Origin: Bacteroidota bacterium
GTDB lineage: Bacteria > Bacteroidota > JABWAT01
Assembly: GCA_020161835.1 (NCBI GenBank)
Contig: JAIUNL010000003.1
Span: 223,962 to 287,961, forward strand
Length of the DNA: 64,000 nucleotides
Reading direction: 5' to 3'
Shown: piece by piece, positions 42,885 to 51,262 of the stretch
How the letters are laid out: each line of letters starts with the position of its first letter
Position numbering within the stretch: the stretch's first letter is position 1
The notes under the pieces: generated by a model
The model's database searches: none
What the model saw: only the letters and a program-made list of their open reading frames with translations
Told to the model about the DNA's origin: nothing
Program-made: the position numbers and the translations under genes

Positions 42885-43665
42885 GGGCGGTTTCCTTTTC
42901 AAATGTCAGTTCCGATAATAAAACTTGTCCGTTAGTTTGTCTGATTTCCATAAATTCACCATTAAAAACACCGTAACTGCGGTGAAAAAGCCATTCACCC
43001 AAATTGACGTAAAGAGATTTTGACGGGCTGAGTGTTAAAAGTTTCGGGATGTGGCGGTGGCCGCAAACAAAGTAATCGAACTCTTTTTCGGTGGTAAGTT
43101 GCCGTGCATACTGAATCAGACGTTCATTATCTCCGTAATCCACAATGTCTTCTGTGTAATGCCGGCTGGTTCCGCTTGCCCATCTCGCAAGACCAATTCC
43201 CCAGTTGGGGTGTAATTTCAGATACATCCACTGGCTCCACCGACGGGTGAGCAACCATTTCAGTGCTTTATAACCATGATCTCCGGGTCCGAGAGCATCA
43301 CCATGGGCAATCTCGAAAATTTTACCATTAATCTCGGTTCTGAGATCAGTGTAACGTGTTGAAATGCCAAGTTCCTGATCAAAATATGAACCAAGCCAAA
43401 AGTCATGATTGCCTGAAAAATAGGTGACAGGGAATCCTGCATCTGTCAGTTTGGCAAGGGCACCAAACAGGCGGGTGTACCCTTTCGGAACAACTTCCTT
43501 ATATTCAAACCAGTAATCAAAAATATCACCAACCAGAAAAAGGGCATCTGTATTTTCTGCTGCCTTTTCAATCGCAATGATCAGTTCTTTCTGCTTCGAT
43601 TTCTCAGTAGCAAAATCCTGAATACCCAAATGCACATCAGAAATAAAAGTAGCAGAACGCAGCAT
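42877..43665 (-). CDS. lpxH: UDP-2,3-diacylglucosamine pyrophosphohydrolase (LpxH-like)
   Basis: A 262-residue calcineurin-like metallophosphoesterase. Metal motifs appear in order: ISDVHLGIQD (DxH), LFLVGDIFDYWFEYKE (GDxxD), FSGNHDFWLG (GNHD), EIAHGDALGP and CGHRHIPKL (GHxH). FDYWFE and GNHDFW are LpxH-group hallmarks. The enzyme cleaves UDP-diacylglucosamine to lipid X, a lipid A step. lpxB and lpxK are 15 kb away. It heads the five-gene minus-strand operon, and the start lies after a TTAACT context without a strong ribosome site. Confidence 0.9.
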   Translation of the reverse strand: MLRSATFISDVHLGIQDFATEKSKQKELIIAIEKAAENTDALFLVGDIFDYWFEYKEVVPKGYTRLFGALAKLTDAGFPVTYFSGNHDFWLGSYFDQELGISTRYTDLRTEINGKIFEIAHGDALGPGDHGYKALKWLLTRRWSQWMYLKLHPNWGIGLARWASGTSRHYTEDIVDYGDNERLIQYARQLTTEKEFDYFVCGHRHIPKLLTLSPSKSLYVNLGEWLFHRSYGVFNGEFMEIRQTNGQVLLSELTFEKETAHV

Positions 43666-43690
43666 AGTTAAAGCCTGGTCGGTTTTATAA

Positions 43691-43720
43691 ATTAAGTAAA
43701 ATAAAATCGTAATTTTTCAA
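43691..43720 (-). promoter_or_regulatory. Possible promoter of the lpxH-dgt operon
   Basis: On the minus strand, TTG (43720-43718), 19 bases, TACTTAAT (43698-43691). The -7 box is only a partial match, but the position, 26 bases before the start, is reasonable. Confidence 0.4.
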
Positions 43721-43742
43721 CACTGAATCCATTTTGTTCCTC

Positions 43743-46535
43743 TTAAAGTTCTGGAACCACAAGTTTAAATCTTAAAAACCAGACTTCATCCTCAGAAATT
43801 AACAACCCTTTGGTTTTTGCATAACCGGTTCCGAGTCTGAAAAAGTCTTCACCGAATGATAGCTCACCTCCATAAGAATGAACATTCTGATTCTGTTTAT
43901 CAGTGCGGATGAATGCACCATCGGCAAATCCTGTTATTGCCACATTTCTTACCGGCAGGACGAGCAGAACCAAGGGTGTATTTTCAGTGATCAGGAAGGT
44001 GAGTTCGGTTTGGTTCCATAAAACCTGATTGCCATTAATGTCTTCTCTCAAACCTCTGATTGTTCGGGTAAACCCATAATCTCTGGGGATATCAAGTTCA
44101 TAAAACCGGTCTATCCCCACCGGGAAACGGGGTGCCTTCAGTCCTGATTTTCTGATGGCCGAAAATTTATTGAGTATTCCCAGTTTCTCTGAATAAATAT
44201 TGGTTCCTAAGGTCATATTCAGGTTAAATACTGAAAAATCATAAACTTCATCAATTGATCTGAACAGCGAAGCATCAACACTAACCCGTCGTTTTTCAAT
44301 AACCGAGTTAAAAGTTGAAGGCACCCGGTAATTGAAGGCCAGTGTGGCTGTAGGACCATAAAATGATTCTTCATCAGGAAGGAACGGCTCGGTTTGGCTG
44401 TAACTCCGTTTACTGAAAAGGAAACCGGCAAGCGGTGTTAATGCCAGTCTGGGGTTGCCCGAATAATAAAAAGTTCTTGATAGCTGGGTATTGATCAGCC
44501 ACTGTTCTGCATTCAGATAATCGTCACCTTTGAAACTGAAAAGTGCCGGACCGTGATAAAGTGTAGAAATGACCGTGACATCTGAAACCCGCAGCTGGTG
44601 AATGATTGCAAGAATATAATCGGTCTTCAGATTGTTGACTGGTAAAAAAGTTGTAACCTGAACGGCTTGTCTTTGAAGTGCTTCCAGCCAGGTTGTCGAA
44701 GCAAACAGACCGCCAGAATTATTGGCATAGTAGGGGAAGGCCAAAGTTGCGGCATTGATTAATTCCATGTGGGGTGATGGAACGTTTTCAGGCAGGATGG
44801 AAAGAGTTGTGTCGGGGAGGTTTTTAACGTCAGAAAATTCAGGTGAACGGGTTGTCCAGGAAGTGACTCTCTCGTTAGTTGTAATTGTTATATCTTGTGC
44901 TGTTAACGCCAGAAGACTATCCAGTTGGATGGAAGAATATGTTGTCTTTCTGCCGGGTTTCCATGATTTCAAAATGACACGGTTTTTCTCTGAGTCATAA
45001 CCTGAGAGCCAGTATTCATAAAGGTCACGCAATAAAAGATGGAATTCACCGGTAGTTTTATTCAGAACAGCAAGAGCCGGTTGATTGTCAATTATTCTGT
45101 TGAACAATATCAATGAATCATTTACAGCTATTGGTGAACGGTCATCTTCCTGATCGTTTGTCAGGTCAGAAAGTGTGCCCTGATTATCAAGAAGGAATAA
45201 ATCACGGTTACCGTTTGAACGCTGGGCTTCAAAAAGCAGATTTCCCCTTTTATCAGTTGCAAGCCGCCCAATCGGCATCGGGGTTTCAAATAGTTTTTCT
45301 TTTGCTCCGCCGGCAAAAGGATACCAGTTCAGAACCGATCGGTCAGATTCAATTTCTGCAAGAACCAGACCTTCATTATTCAAGGTTCCAAAACGGGCAC
45401 GAACATTTTTGACTAGTACCCGTTCAAGCTCGTTGTCAAGATTTTTCACTGTCCAGGTTGTGGTGGTAACGTCCTGATCATTTTTTGTTCCGGTAAAAGA
45501 ACGCCCCCAGGCCATCCATTCACGGTCATCCGAAATAATAACTTCAGTCGAAATGTCGGTGGAAAAAACTTCTTCAGCCAGTAACTTATTTTTCGTTTGC
45601 CTGATTTTGGCAAGTGTAGCATACTGATGGTTTTTCGCAACCTGACTTACGGTTAGCCAGGTTGAATCAATTCCAGAAATGGGAATTATCTGTGCTTGTG
45701 AAAAACCGAAATCAGGAAGTTCGAAGGGTATTTTTGTTACCGGGTAATCGGCAAACTTACTGCCATAGAACAGAACAAGGTGCCTGTGGAATGCAGGAAA
45801 AATGTCTGACGGACTTTTTTTGTAAACGGATTTAAAAGCCTTATCAAAATCATAGAAATACTCGTTCTTCTCAAATGCCATCAGTTTGACCAGAGAAGAA
45901 TCACCATACTGATCGGCCAGAAACCGGATGAAAGCATGACCTGAAGCATATAAAAGCCGCCCGTCATCAAGAGAGTTTAAACTGTTGAAATTAAAACTTC
46001 CGTCAAAAACGGCATTTTTCAGATATAAATCGCCCCGGTAGGCGTTCCAATATTCAGAATAATATTGTGCGGTTCCTTCCCAGAACCAGCGGGGAACATC
46101 AGCGATTGAGATTATGCCGGTAAAAGGTGACAATTGTCTTCTTACCGCTCTGAAAGTGACATGGTGAACGAGTTCATGGGTCAGAACCTGATGGTACCAG
46201 CCAATCGTACCTGTCCAGAACGGAACATACATTGACGACGTTGCATAAATCACAACCGTATTGTCAATTGCAAAACCATTGGTCACATCGGGTGCATCTG
46301 TGAGTACAATCCTGCACTTTTCACGTTGGTAATCTGAAAGAGGTACACCAACCATTTTAGAAATCCGGGGAAGAGAGAGTTCGGCAATTTTCAACAGGGA
46401 ATCTGCAGTTTTTTCCTGTCCTTCAAGATATTCTACCCAGGAGTAAGTTCCTGTAATTTTTTTCCAGTCGCCGGGGTTTGCCAGAGTAACGTTTGAGTAA
46501 AGAAAACAAAGTAAAAGGCCGAGAAAGGTTTTCAT
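43743..46535 (-). CDS. Second gluzincin/propeller/barrel outer-membrane protein
   Basis: A 930-residue protein with a signal peptide ending NVTLAN (1-20). The peptidase MA-like domain has VLTHELVHHVTF (His120-Glu121-x2-His124) and RWFWEGTAQYYSEYW (149-163). Residues about 275-560 are beta-propeller-like strands without a strong family signature. The last 330 residues are barrel-like, with aromatic alternation. The layout matches the protein at 31512-34673, but identity is low outside the zinc site and the EG(L/T)A segment. It stands alone between two terminator-bounded units. A CATTTTTC 20 bases after a TTG may be its promoter. Function unknown. Confidence 0.83.
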   Translation of the reverse strand: MKTFLGLLLCFLYSNVTLANPGDWKKITGTYSWVEYLEGQEKTADSLLKIAELSLPRISKMVGVPLSDYQREKCRIVLTDAPDVTNGFAIDNTVVIYATSSMYVPFWTGTIGWYHQVLTHELVHHVTFRAVRRQLSPFTGIISIADVPRWFWEGTAQYYSEYWNAYRGDLYLKNAVFDGSFNFNSLNSLDDGRLLYASGHAFIRFLADQYGDSSLVKLMAFEKNEYFYDFDKAFKSVYKKSPSDIFPAFHRHLVLFYGSKFADYPVTKIPFELPDFGFSQAQIIPISGIDSTWLTVSQVAKNHQYATLAKIRQTKNKLLAEEVFSTDISTEVIISDDREWMAWGRSFTGTKNDQDVTTTTWTVKNLDNELERVLVKNVRARFGTLNNEGLVLAEIESDRSVLNWYPFAGGAKEKLFETPMPIGRLATDKRGNLLFEAQRSNGNRDLFLLDNQGTLSDLTNDQEDDRSPIAVNDSLILFNRIIDNQPALAVLNKTTGEFHLLLRDLYEYWLSGYDSEKNRVILKSWKPGRKTTYSSIQLDSLLALTAQDITITTNERVTSWTTRSPEFSDVKNLPDTTLSILPENVPSPHMELINAATLAFPYYANNSGGLFASTTWLEALQRQAVQVTTFLPVNNLKTDYILAIIHQLRVSDVTVISTLYHGPALFSFKGDDYLNAEQWLINTQLSRTFYYSGNPRLALTPLAGFLFSKRSYSQTEPFLPDEESFYGPTATLAFNYRVPSTFNSVIEKRRVSVDASLFRSIDEVYDFSVFNLNMTLGTNIYSEKLGILNKFSAIRKSGLKAPRFPVGIDRFYELDIPRDYGFTRTIRGLREDINGNQVLWNQTELTFLITENTPLVLLVLPVRNVAITGFADGAFIRTDKQNQNVHSYGGELSFGEDFFRLGTGYAKTKGLLISEDEVWFLRFKLVVPEL

Positions 46536-46635
46536 TTCAATCCGGTTTTAATTTTAAAACAGAAAAATGTTTAATTAATTACAAACACGCAACTTGAATG
46601 AGGAATAGGGAAGGAAAGAAGCAGATTTTGACGGG

Positions 46636-46678
46636 TGAAAAAGGCTGTCAGGTCCGTCTGGAGTGCCGGACCTGACAG
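46636..46678 (-). terminator. Rho-independent terminator of the small barrel gene
   Basis: A perfect 12-base stem, CTGTCAGGTCCG (46645-46656) with CGGACCTGACAG (46667-46678), loop of ten bases. On the minus strand it is followed by CCTTTTT, seven bases after the stop codon of the gene at 46685-47281. Confidence 0.9.
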
Positions 46679-46684
46679 ATGGTT

Positions 46685-47281
46685 TTATAACAGAACTGAA
46701 AAACCAACAAGCAAACTGCTGTTCTTTATAGTTGTTTCTAAAGTATAGCCTGGAAATGGACCCCATGCTTCTTCTTTTTCTTCATAACTATAAACCTGAT
46801 ATCTGAATTCAGTTCTTAATGCAAGATTTTCAGTCAGATAATATTTTATTCCACCGCCAAAATTATACATGGCAATATCAAATTTTTCAGTATATCTGTT
46901 TACAGAAACATTTAAAAACGGAACGGAATTTGAAAGACCAGCCCCACCCGTCACAAATACAAAAATATTTTCTTTGAGAGGTGCATGAAAACTTCCATTC
47001 AATGAAAAGGCAAAGGAGGGAGGAGTTTTGTCAGTAAAACCCCAGTTTAGTTCAGGGTCAATTGAAAAATTATCGGTTATAAAATAACCCATGCGCAGGT
47101 AAAGGCTTCCAACTGTCATGTCATAAGATTCTGAATTTGGGGTTCCTTTTTCGGTTATTTTTTCATCCCGGCTTGTAACATTCCCCTGTAGTGAAATCTC
47201 TTTGCTTCCCTGAACGGGCTGCGCAACAGAAATGAGTGGAAGTAACAATGCAAATACGAATGTTAACAGTACTGACTTCAT
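46685..47281 (-). CDS. Small outer-membrane beta-barrel protein (OmpA/OprF N-domain or porin-like)
   Basis: A 198-residue protein with a signal peptide ending LISVAQ (1-20). The mature part alternates hydrophobic and polar residues in eight or so strands: LYLRMGYFITDNFSIDPELN, FAFSLNGSFHAPL, VFVTGGAGLSNS, YNFGGGIKYYLTENLALRTE and a final LLVGFSVLL. This is the usual pattern of eight-stranded outer-membrane barrels (OMP_b-brl). It has its own promoter and terminator. It is divergent from fur, so iron regulation is possible but no convincing Fur box was seen. Confidence 0.82.
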   Translation of the reverse strand: MKSVLLTFVFALLLPLISVAQPVQGSKEISLQGNVTSRDEKITEKGTPNSESYDMTVGSLYLRMGYFITDNFSIDPELNWGFTDKTPPSFAFSLNGSFHAPLKENIFVFVTGGAGLSNSVPFLNVSVNRYTEKFDIAMYNFGGGIKYYLTENLALRTEFRYQVYSYEEKEEAWGPFPGYTLETTIKNSSLLVGFSVLL

Positions 47282-47347
47282 AATTCCTCGTTGGATTGAT
47301 TTGTTTTTTGTTTCCGGATTTTACTCAGTATCACTTTCCTGATTAAA

Positions 47348-47377
47348 CGAAGATAATAATAACGAATGATAAATCAA
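47348..47377 (-). promoter_or_regulatory. Predicted promoter of the small barrel gene
   Basis: On the minus strand, TTG (47377-47375), 19 bases, TATCTTCG (47355-47348). The leader would be about 60 bases and ends in GAGGAATT before the ATG. Confidence 0.5.
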
Positions 47378-47438
47378 TATTAATCGAACACGTTGTTTTT
47401 CCTTAATCAATTTCTAACCCGGCTTTAAGGAATTAATG

Positions 47439-47470
47439 TTGACTGTAAACTGTTTGTATACTAACTTTAC
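47439..47470 (+). promoter_or_regulatory. Predicted promoter of fur-feoAB
   Basis: TTG (47439-47441), 20 bases, TAACTTTAC (47462-47470), 22 bases before the fur ATG. It matches the window-wide form and leaves a short leader with no clear ribosome site. Confidence 0.6.
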
Positions 47471-47491
47471 ATAGACAAAATCTAAATTAAT

Positions 47492-47950
47492 ATGAACTCA
47501 ATTTCAAAAAAATATCTTGGCGAAGCCAGTGAAATCCTCCGGATTTTTCTTAAAAACCGGAGTTACCGCAATACGCCCGAGCGTTATGCTGTTCTTGAAG
47601 AATTGTATTCTTCAGAGGGACATTACAATGCTGATGAGATTTATTTACGGATGAAAAACAACGGGTCACAGATTAGCCGGGCCACTGTTTACAACACACT
47701 TGAAATTCTGGTCGAATGTAACCTGGTTGACTGCCATCAGTTTGGTCAGAATCACATGCATTATGAGCGTGCATTTGGGTACAAACATCATGATCACCTG
47801 ATTTGCACGACCTGCGGTAAGATTATTGAATTCAGTATGCCAGAAATTGAAATGCTTCAGGATGAAATGTGCAGCCGGCTTTCTTTTAAAGCTGATCGCC
47901 ATTCCCTTCAGATTTTCGGGAAATGCTCTGACTGTTCATCCAAAGAATAG
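47492..47950 (+). CDS. fur: Fur-family metal-responsive repressor
   Basis: A 152-residue Fur superfamily protein. The winged helix has NTPERYAVLEELYSSEGHYN, ADEIYLRMKNNGSQISRATV and YNTLEILVECNLV. The metal-binding part has HYERAFGYKHHDHLICTTCG (two Cys of the structural zinc plus HHDH) and the second pair in FGKCSDCSSKE. The adjacent feoA and feoB, 69 bases on in the same direction, make iron the likely signal, but PerR or Zur cannot be ruled out from sequence. Confidence 0.9.
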   Translation: MNSISKKYLGEASEILRIFLKNRSYRNTPERYAVLEELYSSEGHYNADEIYLRMKNNGSQISRATVYNTLEILVECNLVDCHQFGQNHMHYERAFGYKHHDHLICTTCGKIIEFSMPEIEMLQDEMCSRLSFKADRHSLQIFGKCSDCSSKE

Positions 47951-48019
47951 AATCTGTGGTTTAGAATTAATTCTGACTTCTTTCTTCTAACTTTAACATT
48001 TATAATTCGTATTTAAAAC

Positions 48020-48244
48020 ATGGGTACTCGCAGTTTAGATCAGCTTATCATAGGTGAATCAGCCATCATTCATTCTCTTGATCCTGAAAGTTCATCAGCT
48101 CTGAAACTGATGGATCTCGGATTTACACCCGGTCAGGAAGTCACCGTGTTAAGCAAAGCACTTCTCCAGGATCCGATTGCCATCTCCCTGAGGGGGACGA
48201 TTATTGCAATTCGCCGGCGGGAAGCATCATGTATAAGGATCTGA
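48020..48244 (+). CDS. feoA: FeoA, ferrous iron transport accessory protein
   Basis: A 74-residue SH3-like protein, of normal FeoA length, with SLDQLIIGESAIIHSL, LKLMDLGFTPGQEVTVLSKA and a final ISLRGTIIAIRRREASCIRI. It is thought to modulate the FeoB transporter at the cytoplasmic membrane face. The gene overlaps feoB by 16 bases. A pyrimidine-rich TTCTGACTTCTTTCTTCTAA repeat word lies 30 bases before the start. Confidence 0.94.
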   Translation: MGTRSLDQLIIGESAIIHSLDPESSSALKLMDLGFTPGQEVTVLSKALLQDPIAISLRGTIIAIRRREASCIRI

Positions 48245-50190
48245 TCGAAACTGACCACCACATCCGGAAGGATGAACTGGTTGTAATGCTGGTCGGTCAG
48301 CCCAACACCGGTAAAACCACCATTTTTAATGCCCTTACTCATTCCCATTTTTCAACTGTTAACTATCCGGGTTCAACTGTTGATTATTCAGTTGGTGAAC
48401 TTCGTGTTTCTGCCGGATTCAAAGCTCAGATTGTTGATACTCCCGGGATTCTAAGTCTTACCCCCCATTCTCCGGATGAAGAAGTTTCTGTTTCTTCCCT
48501 TTTCCATCATCCTGAATATGGCGTACCTGATGTTGTGGTCATAATGGCTGATGCTACTCAGCTCAGCAGGCAAATTTATCTGGCCCGTCAGGTTCGAGCT
48601 GCTGGTTTCCGTTGTGTAATGGCCGTAACCATGACTGATCTGCTTGAAAAACGGGGAATGAAACTCGATTCAGGTAAATTAAGTATTCTTGCCGGAATGC
48701 CAGCAATTCCTGTTCACGGCATCAGAAAGCAGGGTTTGCAAGAACTCGCTGAAGCGATTTTTAAAATTTACAGTTCAACTCCGAACCCGGTGATTATACG
48801 GCCTGATGCAGGAACAATTGAAACGGTCGCAGAACAATACCGGGTTGCCGGCGAAATTGAACGGTCAGTCATTATTCCTTCCGGGAAGCAAACTCTGGAA
48901 GAAGCCCTCCGCACAGTAACTCCACATCCTGATGAAACCACATTGAAACTGGATAAACTTTTACTCCATCCTGTTTGGGGTTTGGTGATGTTTCTTGTGA
49001 TCATGTCCGGTTTTTTTACGGCGATTTTCTGGCTTGCTGCTCCGCTGATGGATGTCGTTGATCTGGGTTTTTCTGCTCTTGGAACCTGGGCCGGGTCAAC
49101 TTTAGGTACAGGATGGTTTTCAGATTTTATTTCTGGCGGATTGATTACCGGCTTTGGTGCTGTTATGGTTTTTGTTCCGCAGATCATGATTTTATTTCTG
49201 CTCATGACGATTCTTGAAGATTCAGGTTACCTGGCCCGGGCTGCTATGCTGGTTGATAAACCTCTTGCCGCTATCGGTCTAAATGGCCGGTCATTTGTAC
49301 CGCTTCTGTCCGGATTTGCCTGTGCAATCCCGGCAATCATGGCTGCCAGAACGATCCCGAATACCCGTGAACGTATGCTTACCATCCTGATCATCCCGCT
49401 GATGAGTTGTTCTGCCCGCCTCCCGGTTTATGCACTCCTGCTTGCCTTTTTAATTCCTGCAGACAAACCCTGGCTTGGCGGACTTGTCCTGACCGGACTT
49501 TATCTCGCAGGTTTGATTTCTGGTGCAATTGTTTCTGCTCTTATCAGTAAATGGACGAAACAGAATGAAGAGTCTTCTTTTATTCTTGAACTTCCGGCTT
49601 ACCGGTTTCCTCAGATCAGCATCATTTTTAAAAATACACTTTATAAGTCATGGTTGTACCTCAGAAAAGCCGGAGCAACCATTCTGGTTATTTCTATTCT
49701 TATCTGGGGATTAACTTATTTCCCGATTCCTGAACATCACGATGCATCATCCCCATCAGGTCATCTTCAGGACTCTTATGCAGCTCAGTTGGGAAAAGTT
49801 CTTGAACCGGTTATGCAGCCAATGGGATTTGACTGGCGAGTTGGGGTTTCTCTGATTACGGCCTTTGCCGCACGTGAAGTTTTTGTTTCGTCTCTTGCGC
49901 TTACCCTGAACGTCACCGGTGATGAAGAAACACTTCAGGGATCAATACTTTCCGCAATGGAAACATCGGTGAATGAAAAAACCGGGTTGCCTCTTTTTAC
50001 CACAGCAACTATTCTAGGCCTGCTTTTTTACTTTATAATTGCCATGCAATGTATCTCAACACTTGCCATTGCCAGAAAAGAAACAAATGGCTGGAAAATC
50101 CCCCTTTTGCAACTGGGAGTTTATACTCTCGTTGCCTACATCGGTGCAGTTGCCATTGTGCAGGGATTAAGACTCATGGGGATTGCTTAG
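48229..50190 (+). CDS. feoB: FeoB ferrous iron transporter with atypical G4 motif
   Basis: A 653-residue protein: an N-terminal GTPase domain (1-200), a linker, and about ten membrane helices with the two Gate regions (PLLSGFACAIPAIMAARTIP and GVSLITAFAAREVFVSSLAL). The GTPase has G1 VGQPNTGKTT, switch TVNYPGSTVDY and G3 VDTPG. At the G4 position, family NMxD is replaced by Thr134-Met-Thr-Asp137 (VTMTDLLEKRG), so the guanine-specifying Asn is missing. It imports Fe2+ and is co-transcribed with feoA and, probably, fur. Confidence 0.95.
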   Translation: MYKDLIETDHHIRKDELVVMLVGQPNTGKTTIFNALTHSHFSTVNYPGSTVDYSVGELRVSAGFKAQIVDTPGILSLTPHSPDEEVSVSSLFHHPEYGVPDVVVIMADATQLSRQIYLARQVRAAGFRCVMAVTMTDLLEKRGMKLDSGKLSILAGMPAIPVHGIRKQGLQELAEAIFKIYSSTPNPVIIRPDAGTIETVAEQYRVAGEIERSVIIPSGKQTLEEALRTVTPHPDETTLKLDKLLLHPVWGLVMFLVIMSGFFTAIFWLAAPLMDVVDLGFSALGTWAGSTLGTGWFSDFISGGLITGFGAVMVFVPQIMILFLLMTILEDSGYLARAAMLVDKPLAAIGLNGRSFVPLLSGFACAIPAIMAARTIPNTRERMLTILIIPLMSCSARLPVYALLLAFLIPADKPWLGGLVLTGLYLAGLISGAIVSALISKWTKQNEESSFILELPAYRFPQISIIFKNTLYKSWLYLRKAGATILVISILIWGLTYFPIPEHHDASSPSGHLQDSYAAQLGKVLEPVMQPMGFDWRVGVSLITAFAAREVFVSSLALTLNVTGDEETLQGSILSAMETSVNEKTGLPLFTTATILGLLFYFIIAMQCISTLAIARKETNGWKIPLLQLGVYTLVAYIGAVAIVQGLRLMGIA

Positions 50191-50207
50191 GAAAAAACTC
50201 ATTTCTT

Positions 50208-51128
50208 TTATTTTCCAGACTTCTTTTCCGCCCGCTTCCGCTCATCAAACTCCGTCCAGACAAAGAAAAGGGCGATTTCTCTGTATTTGCCCCAGGTTTT
50301 CAAGATTTCAGCATAGTCCTCATCTGAAAATGGTGGTACGTCGTAAACAGATGCAAGTACCTTTCTGAAACTCCCATCAAGGGGCACAATAGCTTCCATT
50401 CTGCCAAATCCGAACGGAACTGCAAATGCAGACGTATATGCCCCGATTCCCTTGATTGATTTAAGGTTGGCAATTAATTCTTCGTCTGAAAGTGACTTCC
50501 AGTCATTGAAATTCAGTTCCTTTTTTGCCAGACGTGATGAAAGACCACTCAGATAGTCAATTTTTTGACGGCTGAGAGAGAGTTCCTTCAATTCGGCTGG
50601 TGTGGCCTTGGCAAATTCATCCGGGCGTGGAAAACAGAGAAAATCCATATTTTGCCACTCAATTCGAGACCCGTATTTTTCCATCAGGTTTTCAATTGTT
50701 CTTTTTGCAAGCCGGTCACTCACCTGGCTCGAAATTATACTGAAAGCTATACATTCCCACGGTGACGGAAATATAACAGGATGGAACCCTTTTCGCTTTT
50801 CCAGCAAATGTTGCAGTTTCACGTCTGCCACATCAGAAAGAACCCGCCTCAAGTCGTAACCAATTGAAAACTGACGATTTACGACGGTTTCAACTTCCCT
50901 GATCTGAAGGTCGGTGAGTTGATCTGGCAGGTCTAGCTGCAACTCGGGTTCTTCAATATTTCCGTTCCAGGTTAGAGCAAATGCAGTCGAAAACGTATCG
51001 AGTGATAAAGACTGGAAATAGGTTTCCCCGGTCCAGGCATGAAAATAGGTTCGTGGCCATGATTCAACCTGGCTGATCGAATGGCGAAAATCAAATGGGG
51101 GAGTAGGTCTTAATGTGAGTGATTTCAT
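50208..51128 (-). CDS. DNA-3-methyladenine glycosylase II-like (AlkA/OGG fold)
   Basis: A 306-residue HhH-GPD glycosylase. The hairpin is LKSIKGIGAYTSAFAVPFGF, followed by the catalytic Asp in EAIVPLDGSFRKVLASVYD. The N-terminal half (PTPPFDFRHSISQVESWPRT, then the beta region) matches the AlkA/OGG N-domain. It removes alkylated or otherwise damaged bases from DNA. There are no Fe-S cysteines. It is divergent from nth, another HhH-GPD enzyme, with 134 bases between starts, so the two repair genes are neighbours. Whether it prefers 3-methyladenine or 8-oxoguanine is not decidable. Confidence 0.88.
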   Translation of the reverse strand: MKSLTLRPTPPFDFRHSISQVESWPRTYFHAWTGETYFQSLSLDTFSTAFALTWNGNIEEPELQLDLPDQLTDLQIREVETVVNRQFSIGYDLRRVLSDVADVKLQHLLEKRKGFHPVIFPSPWECIAFSIISSQVSDRLAKRTIENLMEKYGSRIEWQNMDFLCFPRPDEFAKATPAELKELSLSRQKIDYLSGLSSRLAKKELNFNDWKSLSDEELIANLKSIKGIGAYTSAFAVPFGFGRMEAIVPLDGSFRKVLASVYDVPPFSDEDYAEILKTWGKYREIALFFVWTEFDERKRAEKKSGK

Positions 51129-51150
51129 AGTCAGAATTTTTGGTTAAAGT

Positions 51151-51181
51151 TAAAAATCAGGTTCTGAAAGGCAAATCGCAA
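51151..51181 (-). promoter_or_regulatory. Possible promoter of the AlkA-like gene
   Basis: On the minus strand, TTG (51181-51179), 20 bases, GATTTTTAAC (from 51158). It differs from the TATTTTTAAC of ppiD and queA at one base only. Confidence 0.45.
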
Positions 51182-51196
51182 TTTTTTCGTTTTTTC

Positions 51197-51230
51197 ACTT
51201 ACCACATATAACTTATCACCTGTCACTTAC
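51197..51230 (+). repeat. CACTTACCACATATAACTTATCACC quasi-tandem repeat before nth
   Basis: Reverse-complement style of the GTGATAAG/TAAGTGGTAAG words found after other genes (10070-10100, 13877-13899). It lies about 35 bases before the nth start and overlaps its possible promoter (TTA 51213-51215, 19 bases, TATCTTTG 51235-51242). Confidence 0.55.
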
Positions 51231-51262
51231 TTCGTATCTTTGGCAAAAGAAAAGGAAAAGTT

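Noticed and set aside
47351..47371. Fur box (GATAATAATAACGAATGATA) over the small barrel promoter
   Set aside because: Only loosely similar to the GATAATGATAATCATTATC consensus and in very A/T-rich DNA; not strong enough to list.
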